DNA from: Kytococcus schroeteri
GTDB lineage: Bacteria > Actinomycetota > Actinomycetes > Actinomycetales > Dermatophilaceae
Assembly (NCBI RefSeq): GCF_042433515.1
Contig: NZ_JBHLVH010000014.1
Coordinates: 62,001 to 126,000, forward strand
Direction: 5' to 3'
Length of the DNA: 64,000 bases
The stretch's first letter is position 1; every line of letters begins with the position of its first letter. Positions 41,926-51,184 of this stretch are shown here, piece after piece. The notes under the pieces were generated by a model, which searched no databases, was not told the origin of the DNA, and worked only from the letters and a program-made list of their open reading frames with translations. Made by a program: the position numbers and the translations under genes.

Positions 41926-44778
41926 ATGTCCAGTCCCTCGGATCGTTTCGCCGCCGCCCAGCGGCGCGCCCGCCACCCGCACCTGCAGGACTTCCTCATG
42001 CGGCAGCCGTTCGAGTTGGACGCCTTCCAGGTGACCGCTTGCGAGGCCGTCGAGGACGGGCACGGCGCGCTCGTGGCGGCCCCGACCGGCGCGGGCAAGA
42101 CGGTGGTGGGGGAGTTCGCCGTGGACCTGGCCCTGGCCACCGGGCGCAAGTGCTTCTACACCACCCCCATCAAGGCGCTGAGCAACCAGAAGTTCCACGA
42201 CCTGGCGCAGGAGTACGGGGACGCCAACGTCGGGCTGCTCACCGGCGACTCCAGCATCAACGGCAACGCGCCCGTGGTGGTCATGACCACCGAGGTGCTG
42301 CGCAACATGCTCTACGCCGACTCCACCACCCTGCACGGCCTGGGCTTCGTGGTCATGGACGAGGTGCACTACCTGGCCGACCGCATGCGCGGCGTGGTGT
42401 GGGAGGAGGTGATCCTGCACCTGCCCCAGGACGTGCAGGTCATCAGTCTCTCGGCCACGGTGAGCAACGCCGAGGAGTTCGGCGCCTGGCTGCGGCAGGT
42501 GCGTGGCGACACAGAGGTGGTGGTCTCCGAGGTGCGCCCGGTGCCGCTGTGGCAGCACATGATGGTGGGTGACGACCTCTACGACCTGTTCCCCGAGGGA
42601 GGGGTGGGCGCCCGGCGCGGCACGGCGCGGGCGGTGAACCCCGAGCTGCTCGCACGGCTGCGGACCGCCGGGGCCGACCGGGGCGGCTGGCACCGCGAGG
42701 ACGCCGGGGCCCCCAGCGGCCGCCGGGGGCGGGGACGGCGTGGTGGGCCCCGCGGCGGGCGCGACGGCCGCCGGGGCGGGCCGGCCGGCGCCCGGCGCAC
42801 CGGCACCCCTTCGCGGGCGCAGGTGGTGCGCGCGTTGGACGAGGACGGCCTGCTGCCGGCCATCGTGTTCATCTTCAGCCGGGCCGGGTGCGACGCCGCG
42901 GTGCGCCAGCTGCTCTCGGCCGGCACCCGCCTCATCAGCGACGAGGAGGGCGAGGCGATCCACGACGAGGTGGAGGCGCGCGTGCTCTCGGTGGCCCCCG
43001 AGGACCTCGGCGTGCTGGGTTACCACGACTTCGTGGAAGGCCTCACCAACGGCTACGCCGCCCACCACGCCGGCATGCTGCCGCTCTTCCGCGAGATCGT
43101 GGAGGAGCTGTTCGCCGCCGGGCGCATCCAGTGTGTGTTCGCCACCGAGACCCTGGCCCTGGGCGTCAACATGCCGGCGCGGACCACCGTCATCGAGAAG
43201 CTGGTGAAGTTCAACGGCGAGACGCACGCCGACCTCACCCCGGCCGAGTACACCCAACTGACGGGCCGGGCGGGGCGCCGCGGCATCGACGTGGAGGGGC
43301 ACGCCGTGGTGCTGGCCGGCCCGCGGGTGGACCCCACGCACGTGGCCGGTCTGGCCTCCACCCGCACCTTCCCGCTGCGCTCGAGCTTCCGACCCTCGCC
43401 CAACATGGCCGTCAACCTCGTGGACCGGCTGGGGCGGCAGGACGCCCGCACGCTGCTGGAGGAGTCGTTCGCCCAGTTCCAGGCCGACCGCGCGATGGCG
43501 GGGCACTCCCGGTCCGTGGAGCGCAACACCGAGGCCATGGAGGGCTACCGGGAGGCCATGGAGTGCCACCTGGGCGACTTCTCGGAGTACGCCGCGCTGC
43601 GCCAGGAGCTCACGCAGGCGGAGAAGGACGCGGCCAAGCAGCGCGGGGCGGCCCGGCGGGCGCAGGTGGAGATCGCCCTGGGCGAGCTGGTGCCCGGTGA
43701 CGTCATCCGTATCGGCTCGGGGCGCCGGGCCGGGCGCGCGGTGGTCATCACCGGGACGCACGGGGTGCGCAAGCAGCACGACGACGTGGCCCTGGTGACC
43801 GATGCCGGACGGCTGCGCACCGTGGTGGCCGCCGACCTCGACGAGCCGCCGGTGGTGCAGGGGCGCGTGCAGCTTCCGCAACGGTTCAACCCGCGCAAGC
43901 CCAAGGACCGCAAGGACCTGGCCGCCACGATGCGGGCCAAGGTGCCCGACGCCGACCCGCCCCTGACCGCCCGGGAGGAGGGATCCGCCGCCCACCCTGA
44001 GGTGCAGGGTGAGGGTTCGACCGGTGCACGGGGCGCCTCGGGGGTCGACCGCATCGACGAGTTGCGGGCCGCGCTGAGGCGCCACCCCTGCCATGCCTGC
44101 CCGGACCGGGAGGAGCACGCCCGCTGGGCCACGCGCCTGCACACCCTGGAGCGGGAGACCGCCGGCCTGCGCCGCAAGGTGGCCCGACGCACCCACACCG
44201 TGAGCCGCACCTTCGACCGCCTCTGCGCGCTGCTCACCGAGTGGGGCTACCTCTCGGAGGACGGGCAGGAGGTGACCGAGGCCGGGCGCGTCCTGCAGCG
44301 GACGTACACCGAGAAGGACCTGCTCGTGGCCGAGATCCTGCAGCGCGGGCTGTGGCAGGGCCTCGACGCCGCCGAGCTGGCCGCGGCGGTGTCGATCGTG
44401 GTGCACGAGCCGCGCCGCGGGGAGGTCTCCATCACCCCGTCGATGCCCACCCCGCGCGTGGAGAAGGCCTACGACCGCATGGTGGACCTGTGGTCCCGCA
44501 TCGAGGACGCGGAGGCCGAGCACCACCTGCCCACCACCGACCAGCCGGACGCCGGCATCGCGTGGATGGTGCACCGGTGGGCCACCGGGGTGCGCCTGGA
44601 GACGGTGCTGCGCGACTCGGACCTCTCGGCCGGGGACTTCGTGCGCCGCGCCAAGCAGGTGGTGGACCTGCTGGGCCAGGTGGAGCTGGCCTCTCCCCAC
44701 GCCTCGGTGCAGGGCACGGCCCGCAAGGCCATGCAGCAGGTGCTGCGCGGCGTGGTGGCCGCCGACCGCGTGGACTGA
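41926..44778 (+). CDS. helY: Ski2/Mtr4-like DEAD/DEAH-box helicase HelY
   Basis: 950-residue SF2 RNA helicase. Walker A is VAAPTGAGKTVVGEFAVD (about residue 50), motif II is VVMDEVHYLADRMRG (about 143), motif III ISLSATVSN, motif V TETLALGVNMPARTTVI, and motif VI is QLTGRAGRRGID. A Gly/Arg-rich insertion lies at about 258-305 (GRRGRGRRGGPRGGRDGRRG). The C-terminal DSHCT domain is present. M. tuberculosis helY (Rv2092c) lies next to tatC in the same way. It probably acts in RNA remodelling or decay. ATG 41926 is six bases behind TAGGGT. Confidence 0.94.
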   Translation: MSSPSDRFAAAQRRARHPHLQDFLMRQPFELDAFQVTACEAVEDGHGALVAAPTGAGKTVVGEFAVDLALATGRKCFYTTPIKALSNQKFHDLAQEYGDANVGLLTGDSSINGNAPVVVMTTEVLRNMLYADSTTLHGLGFVVMDEVHYLADRMRGVVWEEVILHLPQDVQVISLSATVSNAEEFGAWLRQVRGDTEVVVSEVRPVPLWQHMMVGDDLYDLFPEGGVGARRGTARAVNPELLARLRTAGADRGGWHREDAGAPSGRRGRGRRGGPRGGRDGRRGGPAGARRTGTPSRAQVVRALDEDGLLPAIVFIFSRAGCDAAVRQLLSAGTRLISDEEGEAIHDEVEARVLSVAPEDLGVLGYHDFVEGLTNGYAAHHAGMLPLFREIVEELFAAGRIQCVFATETLALGVNMPARTTVIEKLVKFNGETHADLTPAEYTQLTGRAGRRGIDVEGHAVVLAGPRVDPTHVAGLASTRTFPLRSSFRPSPNMAVNLVDRLGRQDARTLLEESFAQFQADRAMAGHSRSVERNTEAMEGYREAMECHLGDFSEYAALRQELTQAEKDAAKQRGAARRAQVEIALGELVPGDVIRIGSGRRAGRAVVITGTHGVRKQHDDVALVTDAGRLRTVVAADLDEPPVVQGRVQLPQRFNPRKPKDRKDLAATMRAKVPDADPPLTAREEGSAAHPEVQGEGSTGARGASGVDRIDELRAALRRHPCHACPDREEHARWATRLHTLERETAGLRRKVARRTHTVSRTFDRLCALLTEWGYLSEDGQEVTEAGRVLQRTYTEKDLLVAEILQRGLWQGLDAAELAAAVSIVVHEPRRGEVSITPSMPTPRVEKAYDRMVDLWSRIEDAEAEHHLPTTDQPDAGIAWMVHRWATGVRLETVLRDSDLSAGDFVRRAKQVVDLLGQVELASPHASVQGTARKAMQQVLRGVVAADRVD

Positions 44779-44827
44779 GCCGGGCTGGGTCGGCCCTGCG
44801 CCCCTCCCCGGTGCGGGGTCGCCGCGG

Positions 44828-45778
44828 TCAGGCCAGCGGCGGCAGGCCCAGCGCGTCCAGCAGGCGCCCGACGGGCCCGCCCAGGTCGTAGCGCTCCACG
44901 AGGTCGGCGAGCGCCGCGGGGTCGGCCACCTCCCGGGGCAGGGCCAGCGCCTCGTCGGTGACCTCCAGCGGGGCGTCGCGCGCCACGTCGACCACCCGGG
45001 GCGCTGCGGCGAGGTAGTCGCGCCCCTCCTCGAGCCGCGCCCGGCGGGCCCCCTTGAGGCGGTCGTCGCCGCGGTCGAGCGCCTCGGTGATGCCGGCGAG
45101 CGACCCGAAGGTGTCCAGCAGCTGCACGGCCGTCTTCTCGCCGATGCCCTTGACGCCGGGCAGTCCGTCCGAGGGGTCGCCGCGCAGCACCGCCATCTCC
45201 GCGTAGGCGCGCCCGCTGGCCAGTCCGTACTTCTGCACCAGCCAGGACTCGTCCACCTCGTCGGCGTCGCGCACCCCGCCGCGCGCGGTGTAGAGCACGC
45301 GCACCCCGGCCGCGTCGTCCACGAGCTGGAAGAGGTCGCGGTCGCCGGTCACCACCTCCACGGGGCGGCGCCCGGCGGTGCGCTCCACCAGCGTGCCGAT
45401 GACGTCGTCGGCCTCGTACCCCGGCGCCCCCACCCGGGCGATGCCGAGGGCGGCCAGCAGGTCCACGATGACGGGCACCTGCGGCACGAGGTCCGGCGGC
45501 GTGTCCTCGGTGGTGCCCGTGGTGTCGCCGGGCGCCAGGCGGTGCTCCTTGTAGGAGGGGATGGCCTCCACGCGGAAGGCCGGCCGCCAGTCGTCGTCCC
45601 AGCACATCACCAGGCCGCCGGGGGAGCGGTGCGCCACGAGGGAGGCGGTCATGTCCACCAGACCCCGCACGGCGTTGGTGGGCGGGGCGGCCGGGTCGCG
45701 GCGACGGTCGGGCACCCCGTGGAAGGCCCGGTAGTACAGGCTGGCGGCGTCGATGAGCATCAGTGGTGCGTCGGTCAC
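44828..45778 (-). CDS. 5'-3' exonuclease (PolA N-terminal-domain-like)
   Basis: 316-residue FEN-family nuclease without a polymerase domain. Metal-binding acids lie in LMLIDAASLYYRAFHG, YEADDVIGTLVE and VVTGDRDLFQLV. The helix-hairpin-helix region is LRGDPSDGLPGVKGIGEKTAVQLL. M. tuberculosis Rv2090 is the syntenic counterpart next to helY. It should process flap or primer ends during replication and repair. GTG 45778 is six bases behind TACGCT. It is divergent from the Lrp/AsnC gene, and the two -10 boxes lie only 27 bp apart. Confidence 0.9.
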   Translation of the reverse strand: MTDAPLMLIDAASLYYRAFHGVPDRRRDPAAPPTNAVRGLVDMTASLVAHRSPGGLVMCWDDDWRPAFRVEAIPSYKEHRLAPGDTTGTTEDTPPDLVPQVPVIVDLLAALGIARVGAPGYEADDVIGTLVERTAGRRPVEVVTGDRDLFQLVDDAAGVRVLYTARGGVRDADEVDESWLVQKYGLASGRAYAEMAVLRGDPSDGLPGVKGIGEKTAVQLLDTFGSLAGITEALDRGDDRLKGARRARLEEGRDYLAAAPRVVDVARDAPLEVTDEALALPREVADPAALADLVERYDLGGPVGRLLDALGLPPLA

Positions 45779-45829
45779 ACCCTCAGCGTAGGCGGCGTGG
45801 CGCGGACGCCGGCCGCCTACGCTGGCCCC

Positions 45830-46294
45830 GTGCCCCAGGAACTCGACGCCACCGACCGCTCCATCGTCAGCCACCTCTCGCAGGACGGCCGCATGAGCTA
45901 CACCGAGCTGGCGCAGCGGGTGCACCTGTCCACCTCCGCGGCCCACCAGCGCGTGCGCCGGCTGGAGGACAACGGGGTCATCCGCCGCTACGGGGCGGTG
46001 GTGGACCCCGAGGCGGCGGGTCTGCCGATCACGGCGCTGCTCTCGCTGACGCCCTTCGACCCCGGCGCCCCGGACGACGTGCCCGAGCGCCTGCACCACC
46101 TCACGGAGATCGAGGCGTGCTGGTCGGTGGCCGGGTCGGCCAGTTACGTGCTGCTGGTGCGCGTCAGCCGGCCCAGCGTGCTGGAGGAGCTCATCGCCGA
46201 GATCCGTTCCACCGCACGGTGCTCCACCACCACCACGATGGTGCTCACCACGCCGTGGGAGAACCGCACGGCCTTCGCCCACCTGGGGGAGTGA
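45830..46294 (+). CDS. Lrp/AsnC family transcriptional regulator
   Basis: 154-residue feast/famine regulator. The N-terminal winged helix is LDATDRSIVSHLSQDGRMSY followed by ELAQRVHLSTSAAHQRVRRL, and the C-terminal RAM ligand-binding domain contains EIEACWSVAGSASYVLLVRV. It probably binds an amino acid. It sits 51 bp from the start of the divergent exonuclease, so it may regulate that gene or itself. GTG 45830 is six bases behind TACGCT. Confidence 0.9.
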   Translation: MPQELDATDRSIVSHLSQDGRMSYTELAQRVHLSTSAAHQRVRRLEDNGVIRRYGAVVDPEAAGLPITALLSLTPFDPGAPDDVPERLHHLTEIEACWSVAGSASYVLLVRVSRPSVLEELIAEIRSTARCSTTTTMVLTTPWENRTAFAHLGE

Positions 46295-46300
46295 GGCGCC

Positions 46301-46792
46301 TCAGGCCTGCCGCACGTCGGCCAGCCGTGCACCGGTGGCGGTGAGCAGCGCGTCGGGGGAGAGTTCCACGTCGAAGCCGCGGCGCCCTCCGCTGACGAAC
46401 ACGGTCCCGTGGTCGGTGATGCGCTGGTCCACGAGCATCGGAAGGCGTGTCTTCTGCCCGAAGGGGGAGATGCCGCCCACCACGTAGCCGGTGGCGCGCT
46501 CGGCGGCGGCCACGTCCGCCATCGAGCAGCGCTTCACCCCCAGCTCACGCGCCACGGCCTTGGTGTCCAGGCGGTCGGCCACGGCCACCACGGCGACGGC
46601 CAGCTCGTGGCGGCCCTTGGCCCCGGAGTCCACCACGAGCGTCTTGAAGATGCGCTCCTCGGGGATCCCGAGGGCCTCGGCAGCCTCCTGCCCGTAGCCC
46701 TCCACGTCGTCCTCGTGGCCGAAGGCGTGGCCGGTCCACGGGACGCCGGCGGCGTCGAGGGCGAGCGTGGCGGGCGTGGTGGGGATCCTCAT
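46301..46792 (-). CDS. ybaK: YbaK/EbsC-type aminoacyl-tRNA deacylase
   Basis: 163-residue editing enzyme. The fold is recognisable from GIPEERIFKTLVVDSG, which contains the invariant Lys of the active site, and VKRCSMADVAAAERATGYVVGG followed by ISPFGQKTRLP, with the GGxxPxG-type loop. Members hydrolyse Cys-tRNA(Pro) made by ProRS mistakes. It is free-standing and convergent with the Lrp/AsnC gene, with six bases between stops. Confidence 0.9.
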   Translation of the reverse strand: MRIPTTPATLALDAAGVPWTGHAFGHEDDVEGYGQEAAEALGIPEERIFKTLVVDSGAKGRHELAVAVVAVADRLDTKAVARELGVKRCSMADVAAAERATGYVVGGISPFGQKTRLPMLVDQRITDHGTVFVSGGRRGFDVELSPDALLTATGARLADVRQA

Positions 46793-46858
46793 GCCCCGAT
46801 CCTGCCAAGCCGGGTGGGTCGCGGCGCGCGCCGGGGCCTGCTGGCCCACACTGGCGCC

Positions 46859-48424
46859 ATGGAGACGATCGTCCTGGAGCAGGTCACGCTGTGGAATCCC
46901 GACACCCTGCCGGTGCCGGGGCAGACCGTGGTGCTGGAGGCCGGCCGCGTGGCCTGGCTGGGTCCGGCCGACCGGGCGCCGGACACCTCCGGGCTGCGCG
47001 ACGCCCACGTCCTGGCCGGTGAGGGGCGCCTGGTCACGCCGGCGTTCGTGGACGCCCACGCGCACGTCTCGGCCACCGGTGAGGTGCTCGGCGGGGTGGA
47101 CCTGGCGGGCACCCGGAGCGTCGGCGAGGCCCTGGACCGCATCGCCGAGGCCGCCCGCCAGCGCCCCGGCACTCCGGTGTTCGCCCACTCCTGGGACGAG
47201 ACCCACTGGGCGGAGAACCGGGCCATGACCTCCGCGGAGCTCGACCGCGCCTCCGGCGGCGGGGTGGTCTACGCCCCGCGTGTGGACATGCACGCCGCCA
47301 CGGTGTCCTCCTCCCTGGCGGCCGTGGCCCAGGTGGCCAGCAAGGACGGGTGGGACGGCGTGGGCACCGCCACCCGGGCCGCCCAGGACGCGGTGGTGGC
47401 CGCCTGGGCGGCGAGCGTGGGCCCGGACGCCCGCCGCCGCAACATCGCCTTCGCCCTCGATGCCGCGGCCCGCGCCGGGGTGGGCACGGTGCACGAGATG
47501 GGCGCGCCCAATCTCACCAGCCCCGACGACGTGCGCGACGTGGTCGACGCCGGGGGAGCCGGCACGGTACGCACGGACGCCTACTGGGGGGAGTGGGTCG
47601 ACGACCCGGTGCGCGCCTCCCACCTGCGGCAGGCCCTCGGCGTCATCGGGCTGGGCGGCGACCTCTACCTGGACGGCAGCTTCGGCGCCCGCAACGCCGG
47701 CCTGCTCGAGCCGTACAGCGACGCCCCGGACACCACCGGCGACCTGTACCTCACCGTCGAGGAGGCCGCCACGCACCTGGTGGCCTGCACGCGGGCCGGG
47801 GTGCAGGGCGGGTTCCACGCCATCGGCGACGCGGCGGTGCAGGTGGCGGCCGAGGCCCTCGAGGAGGCCGCCCGGCAGCTGGGCGACGCCGCCGTGCGCG
47901 CCGCGCACCACCGCATCGAGCACGTGGAGCTGCCCTCCCCCCAGGCCATGCGCACCTTCGCGCGCCTCGGGGTCACCTGCTCCATGCAGCCGATGTTCGA
48001 GGGCCTGTGGGGCGGCGGGGACGATCTCTACGCCACTCGGTTGGGCCGCCGCTGGCAGGAGACCAACCCGTGGCGCCGCCTGGACGAGCTCGGCGCGCCG
48101 GTGTGCTTCGGGTCGGACTCCCCGGTGACCCCCTGGGACCCGTGGGGCGCCCTGCGCTCGTGCGTGCGCCCGCAGAACCCCGGCGGCCTGCTCACCGCGC
48201 CGCGTGCCCTGGCCCTGCACACGCAGGCCGGGTGGCACGCCGCCGGGCGGGCCGGGGGCACCCTGCGCCGCGGCGGCGAGGACGACCTGGTGCTCTGGGA
48301 CACCCGCGTGCCCACCGTGGCCCGGGATCTCGACGACTGGGTGGCGGACTCCTCCACGCCGCAGGCCCTGCTCACCGTGGTGGACGGCCACCTGGCGCAG
48401 TCCAGCGGAATCCCCACGATGTAG
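46859..48424 (+). CDS. Amidohydrolase family protein (YtcJ-like)
   Basis: 521-residue metal-dependent hydrolase of the YtcJ/amidohydrolase 3 group. The first metal site is TPAFVDAHAHVSATG, later His and Asp ligands appear in GGFHAIGDAAVQ, RIEHVELPSP and CFGSDSPVTPWDP, and a small beta domain is formed by both ends (VVLEAGRVAWLG, DDLVLWDTRVP). The substrate is unknown. ATG 46859 has a weak CACACT box six bases ahead rather than a ribosome-binding site. A long hairpin follows the stop. Confidence 0.85.
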   Translation: METIVLEQVTLWNPDTLPVPGQTVVLEAGRVAWLGPADRAPDTSGLRDAHVLAGEGRLVTPAFVDAHAHVSATGEVLGGVDLAGTRSVGEALDRIAEAARQRPGTPVFAHSWDETHWAENRAMTSAELDRASGGGVVYAPRVDMHAATVSSSLAAVAQVASKDGWDGVGTATRAAQDAVVAAWAASVGPDARRRNIAFALDAAARAGVGTVHEMGAPNLTSPDDVRDVVDAGGAGTVRTDAYWGEWVDDPVRASHLRQALGVIGLGGDLYLDGSFGARNAGLLEPYSDAPDTTGDLYLTVEEAATHLVACTRAGVQGGFHAIGDAAVQVAAEALEEAARQLGDAAVRAAHHRIEHVELPSPQAMRTFARLGVTCSMQPMFEGLWGGGDDLYATRLGRRWQETNPWRRLDELGAPVCFGSDSPVTPWDPWGALRSCVRPQNPGGLLTAPRALALHTQAGWHAAGRAGGTLRRGGEDDLVLWDTRVPTVARDLDDWVADSSTPQALLTVVDGHLAQSSGIPTM

Positions 48425-48444
48425 TTCACCCGCGAGGCACCCGC

Positions 48445-48482
48445 CCCTGACCTGCGAAAACGTCCGTTTGCGCAGGTCAGGG
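48445..48482. repeat. Long intergenic inverted repeat (hairpin 4)
   Basis: 18-base arms (48445-48462 and 48465-48482, core CCCTGACCTGCG) are complementary at 17 positions with a two-base loop, 21 bases after the amidohydrolase stop. It is a plausible terminator without a T-tract, and similar in style to hairpins 1-3. Confidence 0.8.
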
Positions 48483-48487
48483 CCGGA

Positions 48488-48515
48488 TTGACTCGCGCCA
48501 GCCAGCAGGTAGTTT
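48488..48515 (+). promoter_or_regulatory. Sigma-70-type promoter upstream of lnt
   Basis: -35 TTGACT (48488-48493), a 16-base spacer, and -10 TAGTTT (48510-48515). This is unusually close to the housekeeping consensus for this genome. It would make a leader of about 190 nt before lnt, in addition to the leaderless TACACT promoter at 48701. Confidence 0.55.
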
Positions 48516-48712
48516 CTGCGCATCACCGATGGCTCCCCACGGGGCGCCCGGTGACCGGGAGGACCACGCTCAGTAGAAAACGTGGACGTGTCGGCACCCA
48601 GCCGGCCCGACCGCGGCCCCAACGGCGTGGTCCTCTCGGTCACCGCACGGTCAGCCGGCGACGTACCGGGGGCGAGGGGCGACGCAGCCAGCGTCGCGCC
48701 TACACTCCCGGC

Positions 48713-50320
48713 GTGGTCGCCCTCCTCCAACGCGTGCTCGCCGCCGCCGTGGGCGGCACGCTCGTGTACCTCGCGCACCCCGACGCCGACCTCTGGTGGG
48801 CCGCCGCCCCGGGGGTCGCGCTCCTCACCCTGGCCACCCGCGGTGCCCGGCTGCGCACCGGCGCCCTGCTGGGCCTGCTGGCCGGCCTGTGCACCTTCGT
48901 GCCGCTCCTGCCGTGGTCCGGCGTCTACCTCGGCGTCGAGGCGTGGCTCGCCCTCGCGGTCTTCCAAGCCGTCTACCTCGTGCCGATGGGGTGGGCCCTG
49001 GCCGCCACCCAGCGGTGGACCTCCCGGCTGCGGCCGGCCGCCGAGGCCGTGGCCCTGCCCGTGCTCACCGCCGCGCTGTGGGTCTCCCAGGAGTGGCTGC
49101 GCGGATCCCAGCCGTGGGGCGGCTTCAGCTGGGCCCGACTGGCCTTCTCTCAGTCCCACGCCCCCACGCTGCCGGTGGCGCAGTACCTCACCGCCGCGGG
49201 GCTCTCCGCCTGGGTGGCCGCCACCGGGGGAGTGCTGGCCGTCGCCGTGCTCGCCGCGGCCCGGGCGCGATGGGGGCATGCGGCCGGGTCGCTCGCGGCG
49301 GCCGGTGCGCTCACGGCATCGCCGCTGCTGCTGCCGCTGAGCACCCCCACCGGCCCGGAGGTCGAGCTGCTGGCGGTGCAGGGCGACGCCCCGCAGACCG
49401 GCTTCCAGTTCGACCACGGCGCCCGCCAGGTGCTCACCAACCACACCGCCCTGGTGCAGCAGGCCGCCCGCGAGGTGGCGGACGGCACGCGCCCCGCCCC
49501 GGACGTGGTGCTGCTGCCGGAGAACGCCGCCGACGCCAACCCGCTGACCGACCAGCGCGCCGCCGAGCTGGTGGCCGAGGCGAGCCTGGCCGTCGACGCC
49601 CCGATGCTGCTCGGCGCCATCCCGCGCGAGCCCGGCCCGGGCCCCAGCAACGCGGTGCTGCAGTACCTGCCCGGGCAGGGTCCCGTGGCCCGCTACGACA
49701 AGCAGCACCTCGTGCCCTTCGGGGAGTGGGTGCCGCTGCGGCCCCTCGTCCGGGCGATCACCGCGAAGGCCGACCTCGTGCCGCAGGACTTCGTGGCCGG
49801 CGCCGCCCCGGGGGTGATGGACCTGCCGGTGCGCCGGGAAGTCTCACAGGACGGGGTGCTGCGCCTGGGCCTGGGCATCTGCTTCGAGGTGGCCTACGAC
49901 GACCTCATGCGCGACCCGGTGGAGCGCGGCGCAGGCATGCTCTTCGTGCCCACCAACAACGCGAGCTTCGGCCACGGCGCCCAGTCCACCCAGCAGCTGG
50001 CCATCAGCCGGGTGCGGGCCGTGGAGCACGCCCGCACGGTGGCGCAGGTGAGCACCATGGGCACCAGCGCCGTCATCGGCCCCGACGGGCGCACCCTGAC
50101 CACCCACGACGGGCGGACGCAGACCGGCCTGTACGAGCCCGCCCTGCTCTCGGTGACCGCCCCGCTCAACGACGCGACCACGCCGGCCACCCGCCTGGGC
50201 AACTGGCCCACCTGGGTGCTCGGCGCCGTCGCGGCCCTGGGCACCAGCGCCGGGCTGTTGCCGCGCCGCGCCACGGCGACGTCGGCCCCTCGGGGGACCG
50301 GCGCACACCGCGCGGCATGA
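48713..50320 (+). CDS. lnt: Apolipoprotein N-acyltransferase
   Basis: 535-residue membrane enzyme that N-acylates the lipid-modified cysteine of lipoproteins. About seven N-terminal hydrophobic helices (residues 1-215) are followed by a nitrilase-type domain with the catalytic triad: Glu in VVLLPENAADAN, Lys in ARYDKQHLVPFGEW and Cys in LGICFEVAYDD. GTG 48713 is six bases behind TACACT. Together with ppm1 downstream it mirrors the mycobacterial Ppm1/Lnt pair. Substrates in this window would include the lipoproteins at 25093, 36819 and 53994. Confidence 0.92.
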   Translation: MVALLQRVLAAAVGGTLVYLAHPDADLWWAAAPGVALLTLATRGARLRTGALLGLLAGLCTFVPLLPWSGVYLGVEAWLALAVFQAVYLVPMGWALAATQRWTSRLRPAAEAVALPVLTAALWVSQEWLRGSQPWGGFSWARLAFSQSHAPTLPVAQYLTAAGLSAWVAATGGVLAVAVLAAARARWGHAAGSLAAAGALTASPLLLPLSTPTGPEVELLAVQGDAPQTGFQFDHGARQVLTNHTALVQQAAREVADGTRPAPDVVLLPENAADANPLTDQRAAELVAEASLAVDAPMLLGAIPREPGPGPSNAVLQYLPGQGPVARYDKQHLVPFGEWVPLRPLVRAITAKADLVPQDFVAGAAPGVMDLPVRREVSQDGVLRLGLGICFEVAYDDLMRDPVERGAGMLFVPTNNASFGHGAQSTQQLAISRVRAVEHARTVAQVSTMGTSAVIGPDGRTLTTHDGRTQTGLYEPALLSVTAPLNDATTPATRLGNWPTWVLGAVAALGTSAGLLPRRATATSAPRGTGAHRAA

Positions 50321-50389
50321 TGGGATGACCCGGACGTCTCCCGGTGTTGCACCGGCGACCACCCCAGACCCGATGGAGAACGAGACCCC

Positions 50390-51184
50390 GTGAGCCAGAC
50401 CACCGCCCGCACCGCGCCCCTGCAGCGCGTGGCCGTCCTGATCCCCACCTACAACGAGGCCGAGAACATCGAGTGGATCGTCGGGCGCGTGCGCGCCGCG
50501 ACCCCGCAGGTGGACGTGGTGGTGCTGGACGACAACTCCCCGGACGGCACCGGTGAGATCGCCGACCGCATGGCCGCTGCCGACCCGCAGGTGCACGTGC
50601 TGCACCGCAAGGGCAAGGAGGGCCTCGGACGCGCCTATCTCGCCGGCTTCGCGTGGGCCCTGGAGCAGGGCTACGACGCCGCGGTGGAGATGGACGCCGA
50701 CGGCTCCCACCAGCCCGAGCAGCTGCACCTGCTGCTGGAGGCCGCCGACCGCGGTGCCGACCTGGTGCTGGGCTCCCGCTGGGTGCCCGGCGGCAGCGTT
50801 GTGAACTGGCCGCTGGACCGCAAGATCATCTCGATGGCGGGCAACCTGTACATCAAGATCGCCCTGGGCATGCCGCTGGGCGACGCCACCGGCGGCTACC
50901 GCGTGTACCGCGCCAGCGCCCTGCGCGCCATGGACCTCACCACCGTGGACTCGGTGGGCTACTGCTTCCAGGTGGACATGGCCTGGCGTGCGGTCCGCTC
51001 CGGCATGCGCGTGGTGGAGGTGCCGATCGAGTTCATCGAGCGCGAGCGCGGCAACTCCAAGATGGACTCCTCCATCGTCAAGGAGTCGCTGGTGCGGGTG
51101 ACACGCTGGGCCGTGGAGCACCGCCTCGGCCAGGTGCGCCGCGCCCTGGGCCGCGGCCGGACTCAGGAGCTGGGCCACCGGTGA
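50390..51184 (+). CDS. ppm1: Polyprenol monophosphomannose synthase (DPM1-like GT2)
   Basis: 264-residue family GT2 glycosyltransferase. It opens with VAVLIPTYNEAENIEWIVG, has the nucleotide-binding VVVLDDNSPDGTGE and the metal-binding AAVEMDADGSHQPEQL, and ends with FIERERGNSKM typical of dolichol-phosphate-mannose synthases. It makes polyprenyl-phosphate mannose for lipoglycan and protein mannosylation. It has no membrane domain of its own; the adjacent Lnt is the usual membrane partner. GTG start; the TGA overlaps the fxsA GTG by four bases. Confidence 0.92.
   Translation: MSQTTARTAPLQRVAVLIPTYNEAENIEWIVGRVRAATPQVDVVVLDDNSPDGTGEIADRMAAADPQVHVLHRKGKEGLGRAYLAGFAWALEQGYDAAVEMDADGSHQPEQLHLLLEAADRGADLVLGSRWVPGGSVVNWPLDRKIISMAGNLYIKIALGMPLGDATGGYRVYRASALRAMDLTTVDSVGYCFQVDMAWRAVRSGMRVVEVPIEFIERERGNSKMDSSIVKESLVRVTRWAVEHRLGQVRRALGRGRTQELGHR

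Larger units (their letters stand above)
48425..48712. other. Intergenic region with hairpin and a sigma-70-type promoter
   Basis: 288 bp between the amidohydrolase and lnt with no credible gene. It holds the inverted repeat at 48445-48482, a TTGACT-16-TAGTTT promoter at 48488-48515, and the lnt-proximal TACACT box at 48701-48706. The ~185 bases between the two promoters may be a leader RNA. Confidence 0.6.

Noticed and set aside
48516..48712. Known riboswitch upstream of lnt
   Set aside because: No recognisable cobalamin, TPP, SAM, glycine or c-di-AMP core could be aligned by eye, so only a possible leader is reported.
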